Part shown: piece by piece, positions 49,354-56,844 of the stretch
Position numbering within the stretch: position 1 is the first letter of the stretch
How the letters are laid out: each line of letters opens with the position of its first letter
Assembly: GCF_017168335.1 (NCBI RefSeq)
Contig: NZ_JABFAU010000011.1
Coordinates: 436,332-500,331 of the forward strand
Source of the DNA: Rhodococcus sp. KRD162
GTDB taxonomy: Bacteria > Actinomycetota > Actinomycetes > Mycobacteriales > Mycobacteriaceae
Direction: 5' to 3'
DNA: 64,000 nt
Notes under the pieces: model-generated
The model's database searches: none
What the model was told of the DNA's origin: nothing
The model's input: only the letters and a program-made list of their open reading frames with translations
Program-made: the position numbers and the translations under genes

Positions 49354-52300
49354 TCAGCGGGCCTGTTCCGAGATCGCCTTCTCGAGACGCTTCTCCGAGA
49401 CCGGATATGCCGTCCTGATTCCTTGAGCGAACAGCCCCACCCGCAATTCTTCGATCATCCAGAACAGTTCCTGCACTCCCGCACCGTTCTTTCTTGCTTC
49501 CGGAAGCGAATCGAGCAACCGCCCGTACGAGTCGTAGACGCGATCGAGAACGTCCATCGCCGCGGCGTCTCGGCCCGCACTGCTCGGCAGCGTGGCCAAC
49601 CGCTTCGCCGCCGCGGCGAGATAGCGTGGCAGGTCTGCCAATCTGCGAGAACCGAACTCGGTCACGAACCCGCGAAAGATCAAGCCGTCGAGTTGTTCAC
49701 GAACATCGTCGGCTGGTTCACCCGATGACGACTGCAATGTCGCCGACACTGCGAGTGCTGCGGTCAGCACGGGACGGACCAGTGCCAGTATCGCTGCGGT
49801 GCGCTGTGGAACCTCGGCATCGACCAGCGCGCGCAGCTTCTCGAAGGCCTCCGGATCGCGGACGGGCCCACCGTGCGCGTCCATGGCCTCCTCCACCGCG
49901 AGGACTCGGCACTCCTCCAGGAGGGCGTCCACGCTTCCGTACGGATTCTGGCCGAGGGCAAGACGTTCCGCAGTCGGCAGACCGGCCAGCAGTGCTTTGG
50001 TGCCCTTGGGTGCAGACGCGAGAAGCAGCGCTCTGGTGCCCGACCGCATCGCCGCGCGCTGCTGGGCCGGAGTGCTCAGAACCCGCACTGCGACACCGGA
50101 CCCTTCCGGTACCAACGCCGGGTAGCCGGTGACTTTCTGCCCACCGACCTCCCGGGTGACCGTCGACTCCAGCCGTCCCAGCGTGCTCGAGGTCCAGGCC
50201 AACGACGGTGCACGCTCGGCGTCGCCGACCGCGCTCGCGACCTGACGACCCACCTCCCCGGACAGTCCGGCGCGCAGTGCAGCGAGATTCTTGTCGCTAC
50301 CCAACACTTTTCCGCTGGCGTCGACGGCCGCGAACGTCATCCTCAGATGCTCGGGTAGCGCCGCCGTATCGAAGTCCTTGGCCGTGATGTGGCACTGGGC
50401 AGCACGCGAAAGCTCACGAGCCAAGGCCGTCACCAGAGTTTCCGATCGCGGCTTCATCACCGCCAACGCCGCGGCGGCGAAGTCGGGAGCCGGAACGACG
50501 TTGCGACGCAGCGCCTTCGGCAGTGTCTTGATCAATGCAGTCACCAACTCTGCGCGCATTCCCGGCACCAGCCAGTCGAAGCCCACCGGCTGCACCTGAG
50601 CGAGCAGTGCAATCGGAATGCGTGCGGTGACCCCGTCGGCGGCGGTACCCGGCTCGAACTGGTAGGTCAACGGGAACTGGATCTCTCCCTGTCGCCACGC
50701 GTCCGGGTACGCGCCGGTGAGCACCGCAGCCGCGTCGGCGTTGACCACGGTATCGGTGGTGAAATCCAGCAGGGCCGGATCGTGTCGGCGGGCCTTCTTC
50801 CACCAGGTGTCGAAGTGCCGGGCCGACACCGCTTCTGGCGCGACGCGTGCGTCGTAGAAATCGAACAGAGCGTCGTCGTCGACGACGATATCGCGCCGCC
50901 GGGCCCGATGCTCGAGTTCGCCGACGTCCTCGAGCAGCGCCCTGTTCTTGTGGAAGAACGCGTGCTGGGTCTTCCATTCACCCTCCACCAGGGCATGTCT
51001 GATGAACAGCTCGCGTGATACTTCCGGGTCGATGCGGTGATATCCGACCGGACGCTGTGTGACCAGGGGGATGCCGTACAGAGTCACTCGCTCGTAGGCC
51101 ATGGCGGATTGGCGTTTGATGGACCAGTGCGGCTCCGAATACGTCCGCTTGACCAGGTGTGGGGCCAGCCGCTCGGCCCACTCGGGTTCGATGCGGGCAG
51201 CCATGCGGCCCCACAGTCGGCCGGTCTCGACCAACTCCGCGGCCATCACCCACCGCGGCGGTTTCTTGAACAAACCGGATCCGGGGAAAATTGCGAAATG
51301 CGCGCCGCGCGCACCGAGAAACTCCCGCTTGTCGCCTTCCCTGAGTCCGACGTGTGAGAGCAATCCGGACAGCAGTGACTGATGCAGAGCGTTGTCCGTG
51401 GAGTCGGCATCGGGCACCGTCCAGCCGAGCCCGCGGGTGATCTGACGGAGCTGGCCGTGCAGGTCCTGCCACTCCCGAATCCGCAGATAGTGCAGAAATT
51501 CGGTGCGACACATGCGTCGAAACTGATTGGAAGACAGCTCGTTTCGCTGCTCGCGCAAGTACGTCCACAGCTTCACGTAGGCCAGGAAGTCGGAGTTCTC
51601 GACTGCGAAACGGGCGTGCTTTTCGTCCGCCGCCTGCTGATGCTCGGCGGGCCGCTCCCGAACGTCCTGGATCGACAGCGCCGCCACGACCACCAACGCG
51701 TCGCGCAATGATCCGTTGCCGTTGGCCTCGACCAACATTCGCGCCATCCGAGGATCGACGGGCAACGCCGAGAGCTCTCGGCCGATCGGGGTGAGCTTGG
51801 CGGTACCGTCCTTGCCTGCGGGTTCGAGGGCTCCCAGTTCATCGAGTAGTCCGATGCCGTCTCGGATGCTGCGCGGGTCCGGCGGTTCGACGAACGGGAA
51901 CGCCTCGATCTTGCCCAGACCCAGTGCGGTCATCTGCAGGATGACCGAGGCCAGGTTGGTGCGCAGAATCTCGGGCTCGGTGAACTGCGGACGGGAATCG
52001 AAGTCCTCCTCCGAGTACAGCCGAATGCAGATGCCGTCGGCGACACGCCCGCAGCGCCCCGCTCGCTGGCGCGCAGACGCCTGGGAGATCGGTTCGATGG
52101 GGAGGCGCTGCACTTTGGTGCGCAACGAGTAGCGCGAGATGCGGGCGGTACCGGGGTCGACGACGTATCGGATGCCGGGGACCGTCAACGATGTTTCCGC
52201 GACGTTGGTCGAGAGCACCACCCGGCGGCCCGAGTGCGGGGAGAACACTCGATGCTGTTCGGCTGCGGACAATCTCGCGTACAGCGGGACGATCTCGGTA

Positions 52301-53250
52301 TTGCGAAGAGTGCGATCGTTCAAGGCGTCGGCGGTATCGCGAATCTCGCGTTCACCGGACAAGAACACCAGGATGTCTCCGTCGCCCTCGGCCATGAGTT
52401 CCTCGACGGCCTGGCAGGTCGCGTCGACGGGGTCGAGATCGATCGTCGTGTCTCCGGCATCGACGGTCAGTGGCCGATACCGCATCTCGACCGGGAACGT
52501 TCTACCGGAGACCTCGATGATCGGGGCGGGCACGCCGTCCTGGGCGAAGTGCTCGGCGAACCGTTCCGGATCGATCGTCGCCGAGGTGATGACGATCTTC
52601 AGATCCGGTCGTCTCGGGAGGAGCTGAGCCAGGTAGCCGAGGAGGAAGTCGATGTTGAGGCTGCGCTCGTGAGCCTCGTCGATGATCAGGGTGTCGTACT
52701 GGCGAAGCAGTCTGTCTCGCTGGATCTCCGCCAGCAGGATGCCGTCGGTCATCAACTTGACCAGAGTCGAATCCGAGGATTGATCGGTGAATCTGACCTT
52801 GTAGCCGATGGATTCGCCCAGCGGCTCGCCGACCTCCTCGGCAATGCGCTCGGCCACCGTACGAGCGGCGAGGCGTCGAGGCTGGGTGTGGCCGATGGAG
52901 CCGCGAATCCCGCGACCGAGTGCGAGACAGATCTTGGGAATCTGGGTGGTCTTACCGGAGCCGGTCTCACCGGCGACGATCACGACCTGATGCGCGGCGA
53001 TGGCAGCGGCGATGTCGTCCTTGCGCAGGCTGACCGGCAGCGACTCGGGGAAATCGAGGGTGGGGACCGCGGCTTTGCGATGTGCGACGACACCTTCCGC
53101 GCGGGCGATATCGCGTTCGACTGCGGCGAAGGCTTCCTCGGTGCGGGCTTTGTCCACTCGCCGACGCAGCCTGTTCTCGTCGCGGATGGTGACCTCGGCC
53201 AGGCGAGTGGCGAGAGCGTTGCGCTGACGGGACGAAGTGGAGGTAGACAT
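49354..53250 (-). CDS. hrpA: ATP-dependent RNA helicase HrpA
   Basis: A 1298-residue DEAH-box helicase of usual HrpA length. Walker A GETGSGKTTQ starts at 94, with IIDEAHERSLNIDF, SATIDPERFA, TNVAETSLTVPG and QRAGRCGRVADG as motifs II, III, V and VI. The HA2, OB-fold and long C-terminal DUF3418 region follow. In E. coli HrpA helps rescue stalled ribosomes and mature mRNAs. The ATG at 53250 gives a Ser/Thr-rich start MSTSTSSRQRN; a TATCCT box lies nine bases upstream. Confidence 0.95.
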   Translation of the reverse strand: MSTSTSSRQRNALATRLAEVTIRDENRLRRRVDKARTEEAFAAVERDIARAEGVVAHRKAAVPTLDFPESLPVSLRKDDIAAAIAAHQVVIVAGETGSGKTTQIPKICLALGRGIRGSIGHTQPRRLAARTVAERIAEEVGEPLGESIGYKVRFTDQSSDSTLVKLMTDGILLAEIQRDRLLRQYDTLIIDEAHERSLNIDFLLGYLAQLLPRRPDLKIVITSATIDPERFAEHFAQDGVPAPIIEVSGRTFPVEMRYRPLTVDAGDTTIDLDPVDATCQAVEELMAEGDGDILVFLSGEREIRDTADALNDRTLRNTEIVPLYARLSAAEQHRVFSPHSGRRVVLSTNVAETSLTVPGIRYVVDPGTARISRYSLRTKVQRLPIEPISQASARQRAGRCGRVADGICIRLYSEEDFDSRPQFTEPEILRTNLASVILQMTALGLGKIEAFPFVEPPDPRSIRDGIGLLDELGALEPAGKDGTAKLTPIGRELSALPVDPRMARMLVEANGNGSLRDALVVVAALSIQDVRERPAEHQQAADEKHARFAVENSDFLAYVKLWTYLREQRNELSSNQFRRMCRTEFLHYLRIREWQDLHGQLRQITRGLGWTVPDADSTDNALHQSLLSGLLSHVGLREGDKREFLGARGAHFAIFPGSGLFKKPPRWVMAAELVETGRLWGRMAARIEPEWAERLAPHLVKRTYSEPHWSIKRQSAMAYERVTLYGIPLVTQRPVGYHRIDPEVSRELFIRHALVEGEWKTQHAFFHKNRALLEDVGELEHRARRRDIVVDDDALFDFYDARVAPEAVSARHFDTWWKKARRHDPALLDFTTDTVVNADAAAVLTGAYPDAWRQGEIQFPLTYQFEPGTAADGVTARIPIALLAQVQPVGFDWLVPGMRAELVTALIKTLPKALRRNVVPAPDFAAAALAVMKPRSETLVTALARELSRAAQCHITAKDFDTAALPEHLRMTFAAVDASGKVLGSDKNLAALRAGLSGEVGRQVASAVGDAERAPSLAWTSSTLGRLESTVTREVGGQKVTGYPALVPEGSGVAVRVLSTPAQQRAAMRSGTRALLLASAPKGTKALLAGLPTAERLALGQNPYGSVDALLEECRVLAVEEAMDAHGGPVRDPEAFEKLRALVDAEVPQRTAAILALVRPVLTAALAVSATLQSSSGEPADDVREQLDGLIFRGFVTEFGSRRLADLPRYLAAAAKRLATLPSSAGRDAAAMDVLDRVYDSYGRLLDSLPEARKNGAGVQELFWMIEELRVGLFAQGIRTAYPVSEKRLEKAISEQAR

Positions 53251-53308
53251 ACTCACTGCAGGATATCCGTTTCGCCGCAACCCTCGTGAATGCCGGCCCC
53301 GACTGTGC

Positions 53309-53314
53309 CAGGAT
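53309..53314 (+). promoter_or_regulatory. Possible -10 box (CAGGAT) of the Pr6Pr-like gene
   Basis: CAGGAT is six bases before the ATG at 53321, but AGGA within it is also a usable ribosome site, so the two readings compete. Confidence 0.3.
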
Positions 53315-53320
53315 CGCCGC

Positions 53321-53995
53321 ATGAGCATCTCGCGCGATGTCCTTGCCGAGCCGCGTACCCCGGCGACGATCAGGACGTTGCGGGTACTGTTCGGCGCGCT
53401 CACCGCGGCGGCCCTCGTCTCGATCGTTCTGAACGGACTTGCCGCCTCCACGTTCTCGTTGGCCAATTACTTCAGCTACTTCACCGTGCTCAGCAACGTC
53501 GCGACGGTGCTCGTCCTCATGATCGGCGGCCTGATCGATCCACGATCTTCGGGTTGGCAGCTCGTCCGCGGGGCGGTGACGCTCTACATGGTGATCACCG
53601 GGATCATCTACGCGGTGTTGCTTGCGAACATCGATGTCGGTGTCGCGGATCCGTGGACCAACAACGTGGTGCACAGGATCATGCCGGTCGTACTACTCCT
53701 CGACTGGATTCTCGCCCCGCCGCGTCGCCGGATATCCGAGTCGCGCAGCCTGATGTGGTTGCTGTTCCCGCTGATCTACGGGATCTACACCCTTGTCCGC
53801 GGACCGATCGTCGACTGGTATCCCTACCCCTTTCTCGATCCACGCGAACAGGGATACATCGCGCTCGCCATCGGGCTGGTGGTGTTGACTGTCGCCTTCG
53901 CGCTGATGGCACTGGCAGTCAATGCGCTCGGGCGGCTGGCGGGACGGTGGAGACACGGATCGGACTCGATCGAATCGGACTCCACTACTGTGTAG
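53321..53995 (+). CDS. Pr6Pr family membrane protein
   Basis: A 224-residue integral membrane protein with about six helices. The FSYFTVLSNVATVLVL segment (about 50-65) and the YPYPFLDPREQGY loop (about 169-181) are typical of the Pr6Pr/FAR-17a-AIG1-like group. No enzymatic role is known in bacteria. It diverges from hrpA and its stop lies seven bases before the aminotransferase start. Confidence 0.8.
   Translation: MSISRDVLAEPRTPATIRTLRVLFGALTAAALVSIVLNGLAASTFSLANYFSYFTVLSNVATVLVLMIGGLIDPRSSGWQLVRGAVTLYMVITGIIYAVLLANIDVGVADPWTNNVVHRIMPVVLLLDWILAPPRRRISESRSLMWLLFPLIYGIYTLVRGPIVDWYPYPFLDPREQGYIALAIGLVVLTVAFALMALAVNALGRLAGRWRHGSDSIESDSTTV
53986..53991 (+). promoter_or_regulatory. -10 box (TACTGT) of the aminotransferase gene
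   Basis: TACTGT lies in the last codons of the Pr6Pr-like gene, seven bases before the ATG at 53999. Confidence 0.45.
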
Positions 53996-53998
53996 CGC

Positions 53999-55258
53999 AT
54001 GTCTTCCGATCTGGATTCAGCCGGCACCGCACACTCCTCCGCGCTGTGGCACGGCTTCGCCGACATGGGCAATGTCACCGCCAGTGGGCCGTTCGTCATC
54101 TCGCGAGGTGAGGGTGCGTACATCTTCGACGACGCGGGCACCAAGTACCTCGACGCCACGGCGGGTTTGTGGTTCACCAACGTCGGCCACGGACGCCGCG
54201 AGATCGCCGATGCCGTTGCCTCGCAGCTGAGTTCGATCGCCCACTACTCGAACTTCGGTGACTTCGTTCCCGAGACCACGCTGGCTCTGGCCGACCGCCT
54301 GTCCGCGATCGCGCCCGTGCCGGGTAGCAAGATCTTCTTCACCTCGGGTGGATCGGACTCCATCGACACCGCAGCCAAGCTTGCGCGTCGCTACTGGGTG
54401 GAAATGGGACAACCGTCCAAGAAGCTGATCGTCGGTCGACAGAAGGCATACCACGGTATGCACGTGGCAGGTACTGCACTGGCCGGAATCGCGGTGAACA
54501 AGGAGAACTACGGCGAGCTCATGCCCGACGCCAGGACGGTGGCCTGGGACGACGCGAAATCGCTGCTGGCACTCATCGAGGAGGTCGGTGCCGAGAACAT
54601 CGCGGCATTCTTCTGCGAGCCGGTGATCGGAGCGGGCGGGGTGTACCTGCCGCCCGAGGGCTACCTGCGCGAGGTCCGGCAGATCTGTCGAGACAACGAC
54701 GTGCTGTTCGTCGCCGACGAGGTCGTCACCGGCTTCGGCCGCATCGGCGGCAGCTGGTTCGCTTCGACTCGATTCGATCTCGCACCCGATCTGATGACGA
54801 CGGCCAAGGGGCTGACATCAGGATATGTGCCCATGGGTGCGGTGTTCATCGCACCGAAGATCGCCGAACCCTTCTTCGCGGGCGGAGTCTGGTGGCGACA
54901 CGGGTACACCTACGGCGGGCACGCAGGCGCGGCCGCAGCGGCGATGGCCAACCTCGACATCATCGAGCGAGAGGACCTGCTCACCCACTCCGAGCGCATC
55001 GAGGCGGCCTTGCATACTCACCTGGCGCCGCTCGCCGCGCACGATCGAGTGTCCGAGGTTCGCAGCGGACTCGGTGCGGTTGCCGCCGTCCAGCTCGCCG
55101 ACCCGGCGGAGGCGCTGCCCTTCGTCAAAACCCTTCGAGCGCATGGGGTTTCCGGTCGAGCCGCCGGTCAGGGTGCGATGCAGATCTCGCCGGCGTTCGT
55201 CATGACAGACGCCGAGATCGAAGAGTTGGCCGCACAGATTCTCAGCGCGCTCGGCTGA
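53999..55258 (+). CDS. Class III (omega) aminotransferase
   Basis: A 419-residue PLP enzyme. Signatures are LDATAGLWFTNVGHG, FFTSGGSDSIDTAAKLAR, FVADEVVTGFGRIG and the PLP lysine K270 in MTTAKGLTSGYVPMGAV. Such enzymes move the amino group of omega-amino acids, diamines or amines such as putrescine to pyruvate or 2-oxoglutarate. Substrate unknown: beta-alanine, GABA or polyamines are candidates. It overlaps the converging small gene by 17 bp. Confidence 0.93.
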   Translation: MSSDLDSAGTAHSSALWHGFADMGNVTASGPFVISRGEGAYIFDDAGTKYLDATAGLWFTNVGHGRREIADAVASQLSSIAHYSNFGDFVPETTLALADRLSAIAPVPGSKIFFTSGGSDSIDTAAKLARRYWVEMGQPSKKLIVGRQKAYHGMHVAGTALAGIAVNKENYGELMPDARTVAWDDAKSLLALIEEVGAENIAAFFCEPVIGAGGVYLPPEGYLREVRQICRDNDVLFVADEVVTGFGRIGGSWFASTRFDLAPDLMTTAKGLTSGYVPMGAVFIAPKIAEPFFAGGVWWRHGYTYGGHAGAAAAAMANLDIIEREDLLTHSERIEAALHTHLAPLAAHDRVSEVRSGLGAVAAVQLADPAEALPFVKTLRAHGVSGRAAGQGAMQISPAFVMTDAEIEELAAQILSALG

Positions 55259-55472
55259 ACCGGAGAGTCCCGAGCAGACGCTGCCCCCTCGACGGCAGGG
55301 GAGTAGGTGCCGGGTCCGGCTCGCCGGACATTGCCTCGAACCGCCGATGCAGCTGATCGCGCACTTCCTCGGGCGCATAGGCGCGCCGCTTGCGCTCGGA
55401 CCGAACCACCAACGCCCCGGTGGCCGCGACACCGACCATCCCGGCGAGGCCGAGAGCTTTCCACACGTTCAC
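55242..55472 (-). CDS. Small membrane protein, unknown
   Basis: A 76-residue protein with one membrane helix (about 5-24, ALGLAGMVGVAATGALVV) and a basic then Pro-rich cytoplasmic tail (RSERKRRAY, PTPLPSRGQRLL). It overlaps the aminotransferase end. A TACGGT box lies six bases before the GTG, supporting expression. No family recognised. Confidence 0.6.
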   Translation of the reverse strand: MNVWKALGLAGMVGVAATGALVVRSERKRRAYAPEEVRDQLHRRFEAMSGEPDPAPTPLPSRGQRLLGTLRFSRAR

Positions 55473-55478
55473 TGGCCA

Positions 55479-55484
55479 ACCGTA
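55479..55484 (-). promoter_or_regulatory. -10 box (TACGGT) of the small membrane protein gene
   Basis: On the minus strand TACGGT is six bases before the GTG at 55472. Confidence 0.4.
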
Positions 55485-55513
55485 CCGTCACGAGGCGGGG
55501 TGACGCCGAGACC

Positions 55514-55519
55514 TAGGGT
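55514..55519 (+). promoter_or_regulatory. -10 box (TAGGGT) of the papain-like gene
   Basis: TAGGGT is seven bases before the ATG at 55527. Confidence 0.45.
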
Positions 55520-55526
55520 GTGAGAG

Positions 55527-56171
55527 ATGAACCCGTCGCGAATCGGCCTCGACACAGCCGTCGATGCCACCAGAACCGGAGACATCTGGATCTTCCGCGG
55601 ACACTCGACGGCCGATCGGGCAATCCAAACGCTGACCAACAGCCCCGTCAATCATGTCGGAATGGCCGTCGTGATCGACGACCTGCCGCCGCTGATGTGG
55701 CACGCCGAGCTGGGAAAGTCACTGCAGGACATGTGGACCGGCAACTTTCAGCGTGGCGTGCAGCTGCACGACCTGCGCGCGGCCGTGACCCAGTGGGCCA
55801 CCGTGTACCAACAGCGGTGCTGGCTGCGGCAGTTGGAGGACGCCGTCACGAAAGCCCAGGAAGACGCCTTGCTGCGCACGATCGCCCGGATGGACGGCAC
55901 GGCCTTTCCTACCACCGCCGCACTCACCGGTCGCTGGTTCCGGGGACGAGTGCCCACGCTGCGCCGACGCCGGCAGCACTCGGCCGCCCTCGAAACCGCG
56001 TACTGCGCCGAGGTGGTCGCGATGACCTACGACGCGATGGGATTGCTCGCCGGACACAAGAAGGCCAACTGGTTCGACCCGGGGAAGTTCTGGAGCGGAG
56101 ATCGACTCCCGCTGGCTGCGGGCGTGCGGTTGGGCGAGGAGATCGAGGTGGACGTACCCGTCACACCGTGA
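55527..56171 (+). CDS. Permuted papain-like (NlpC/P60, YiiX-type) hydrolase
   Basis: A 214-residue protein with the layout of circularly permuted NlpC/P60 enzymes: GDIWIFRG then NHVGMAVVIDD with the catalytic His43, and near the end TAYCAEVVAMTYDAMG with the nucleophile Cys160. No signal peptide is visible, so it acts in the cytoplasm or at the membrane face. Relatives are amidases or acyl/peptide hydrolases. Its 3' end overlaps phzF by 11 bp. Substrate unknown. Confidence 0.75.
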   Translation: MNPSRIGLDTAVDATRTGDIWIFRGHSTADRAIQTLTNSPVNHVGMAVVIDDLPPLMWHAELGKSLQDMWTGNFQRGVQLHDLRAAVTQWATVYQQRCWLRQLEDAVTKAQEDALLRTIARMDGTAFPTTAALTGRWFRGRVPTLRRRRQHSAALETAYCAEVVAMTYDAMGLLAGHKKANWFDPGKFWSGDRLPLAAGVRLGEEIEVDVPVTP

Positions 56172-56832
56172 TCGACGGATCGCTCACCGAACGTCCGCCC
56201 AATTCCACCCAGCCGTCGTCGATCGTGGTGCGCAATCGTGAGCCGACCCCCTGCACGATCGTCAGACCGCGGCCGAGCTCTCCGGTGAGGCGCACGGCGG
56301 CGGCACCGGTCGCTTCGTCCTCTGCGATTCCCATCATGGGGGCGAACATGCGCGATCGCACGGCCCCGCGCGCCTCGTCGGTCCAGGCCCAGAGATAGTG
56401 GTGCCCACTGTCGTAGGCGCTCGGGTCGGCTGCCGCTACCTCGGCTGCGTCGCGGACCTGATGGAAGGTGAACTGCGGAGTCCAGTCGGCGCGAGCGCGA
56501 ACCCAGGTGTCTTCGCCGTCGTATCGGATCTCGAGCCCTGCGGCCGGAACTGTGAGGGTTCGTACCGGGTGGCCCTGTTCTCGGAGCCACCACGACAGAC
56601 CGACCGTGGGATGTCCGGCGAAGGGCAGCTGCACCGCCGGGGTGTAGATGGTGGCCGAGGCCGCACCGGGCGCGGTGCGAGCGACGAACACCGTCTCGCT
56701 GTAACCGAGCTCGGTGGCGAACTGCTGTCTGTCCGCCTCGTCGACATCATCCGCGGTCACGATGCCGAGAGGATTGCCGAACCTGCCGTCGGCATCGGTG
56801 AACACTCGGACGACGGACACCTCGATAGCCAT
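56161..56832 (-). CDS. PhzF family isomerase (Rv2716-like)
   Basis: A 223-residue protein of the PhzF/diaminopimelate epimerase fold. RVFTDADGRFGNPLGIV at the start, the catalytic Glu46 in GYSETVFV, and PFAGHPTVG are the family motifs; ATGAAAVRLTGEL is the second lobe. It is shorter than phenazine PhzF (about 280), like M. tuberculosis Rv2716. Substrate unknown. A TACCGT box six bases before the ATG overlaps the helicase end. Confidence 0.88.
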   Translation of the reverse strand: MAIEVSVVRVFTDADGRFGNPLGIVTADDVDEADRQQFATELGYSETVFVARTAPGAASATIYTPAVQLPFAGHPTVGLSWWLREQGHPVRTLTVPAAGLEIRYDGEDTWVRARADWTPQFTFHQVRDAAEVAAADPSAYDSGHHYLWAWTDEARGAVRSRMFAPMMGIAEDEATGAAAVRLTGELGRGLTIVQGVGSRLRTTIDDGWVELGGRSVSDPSITV

Positions 56833-56838
56833 GTCGGG

Positions 56839-56844
56839 ACGGTA
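56839..56844 (-). promoter_or_regulatory. -10 box (TACCGT) of phzF
   Basis: On the minus strand TACCGT is six bases before the ATG at 56832 and abuts the helicase stop codon. Confidence 0.45.
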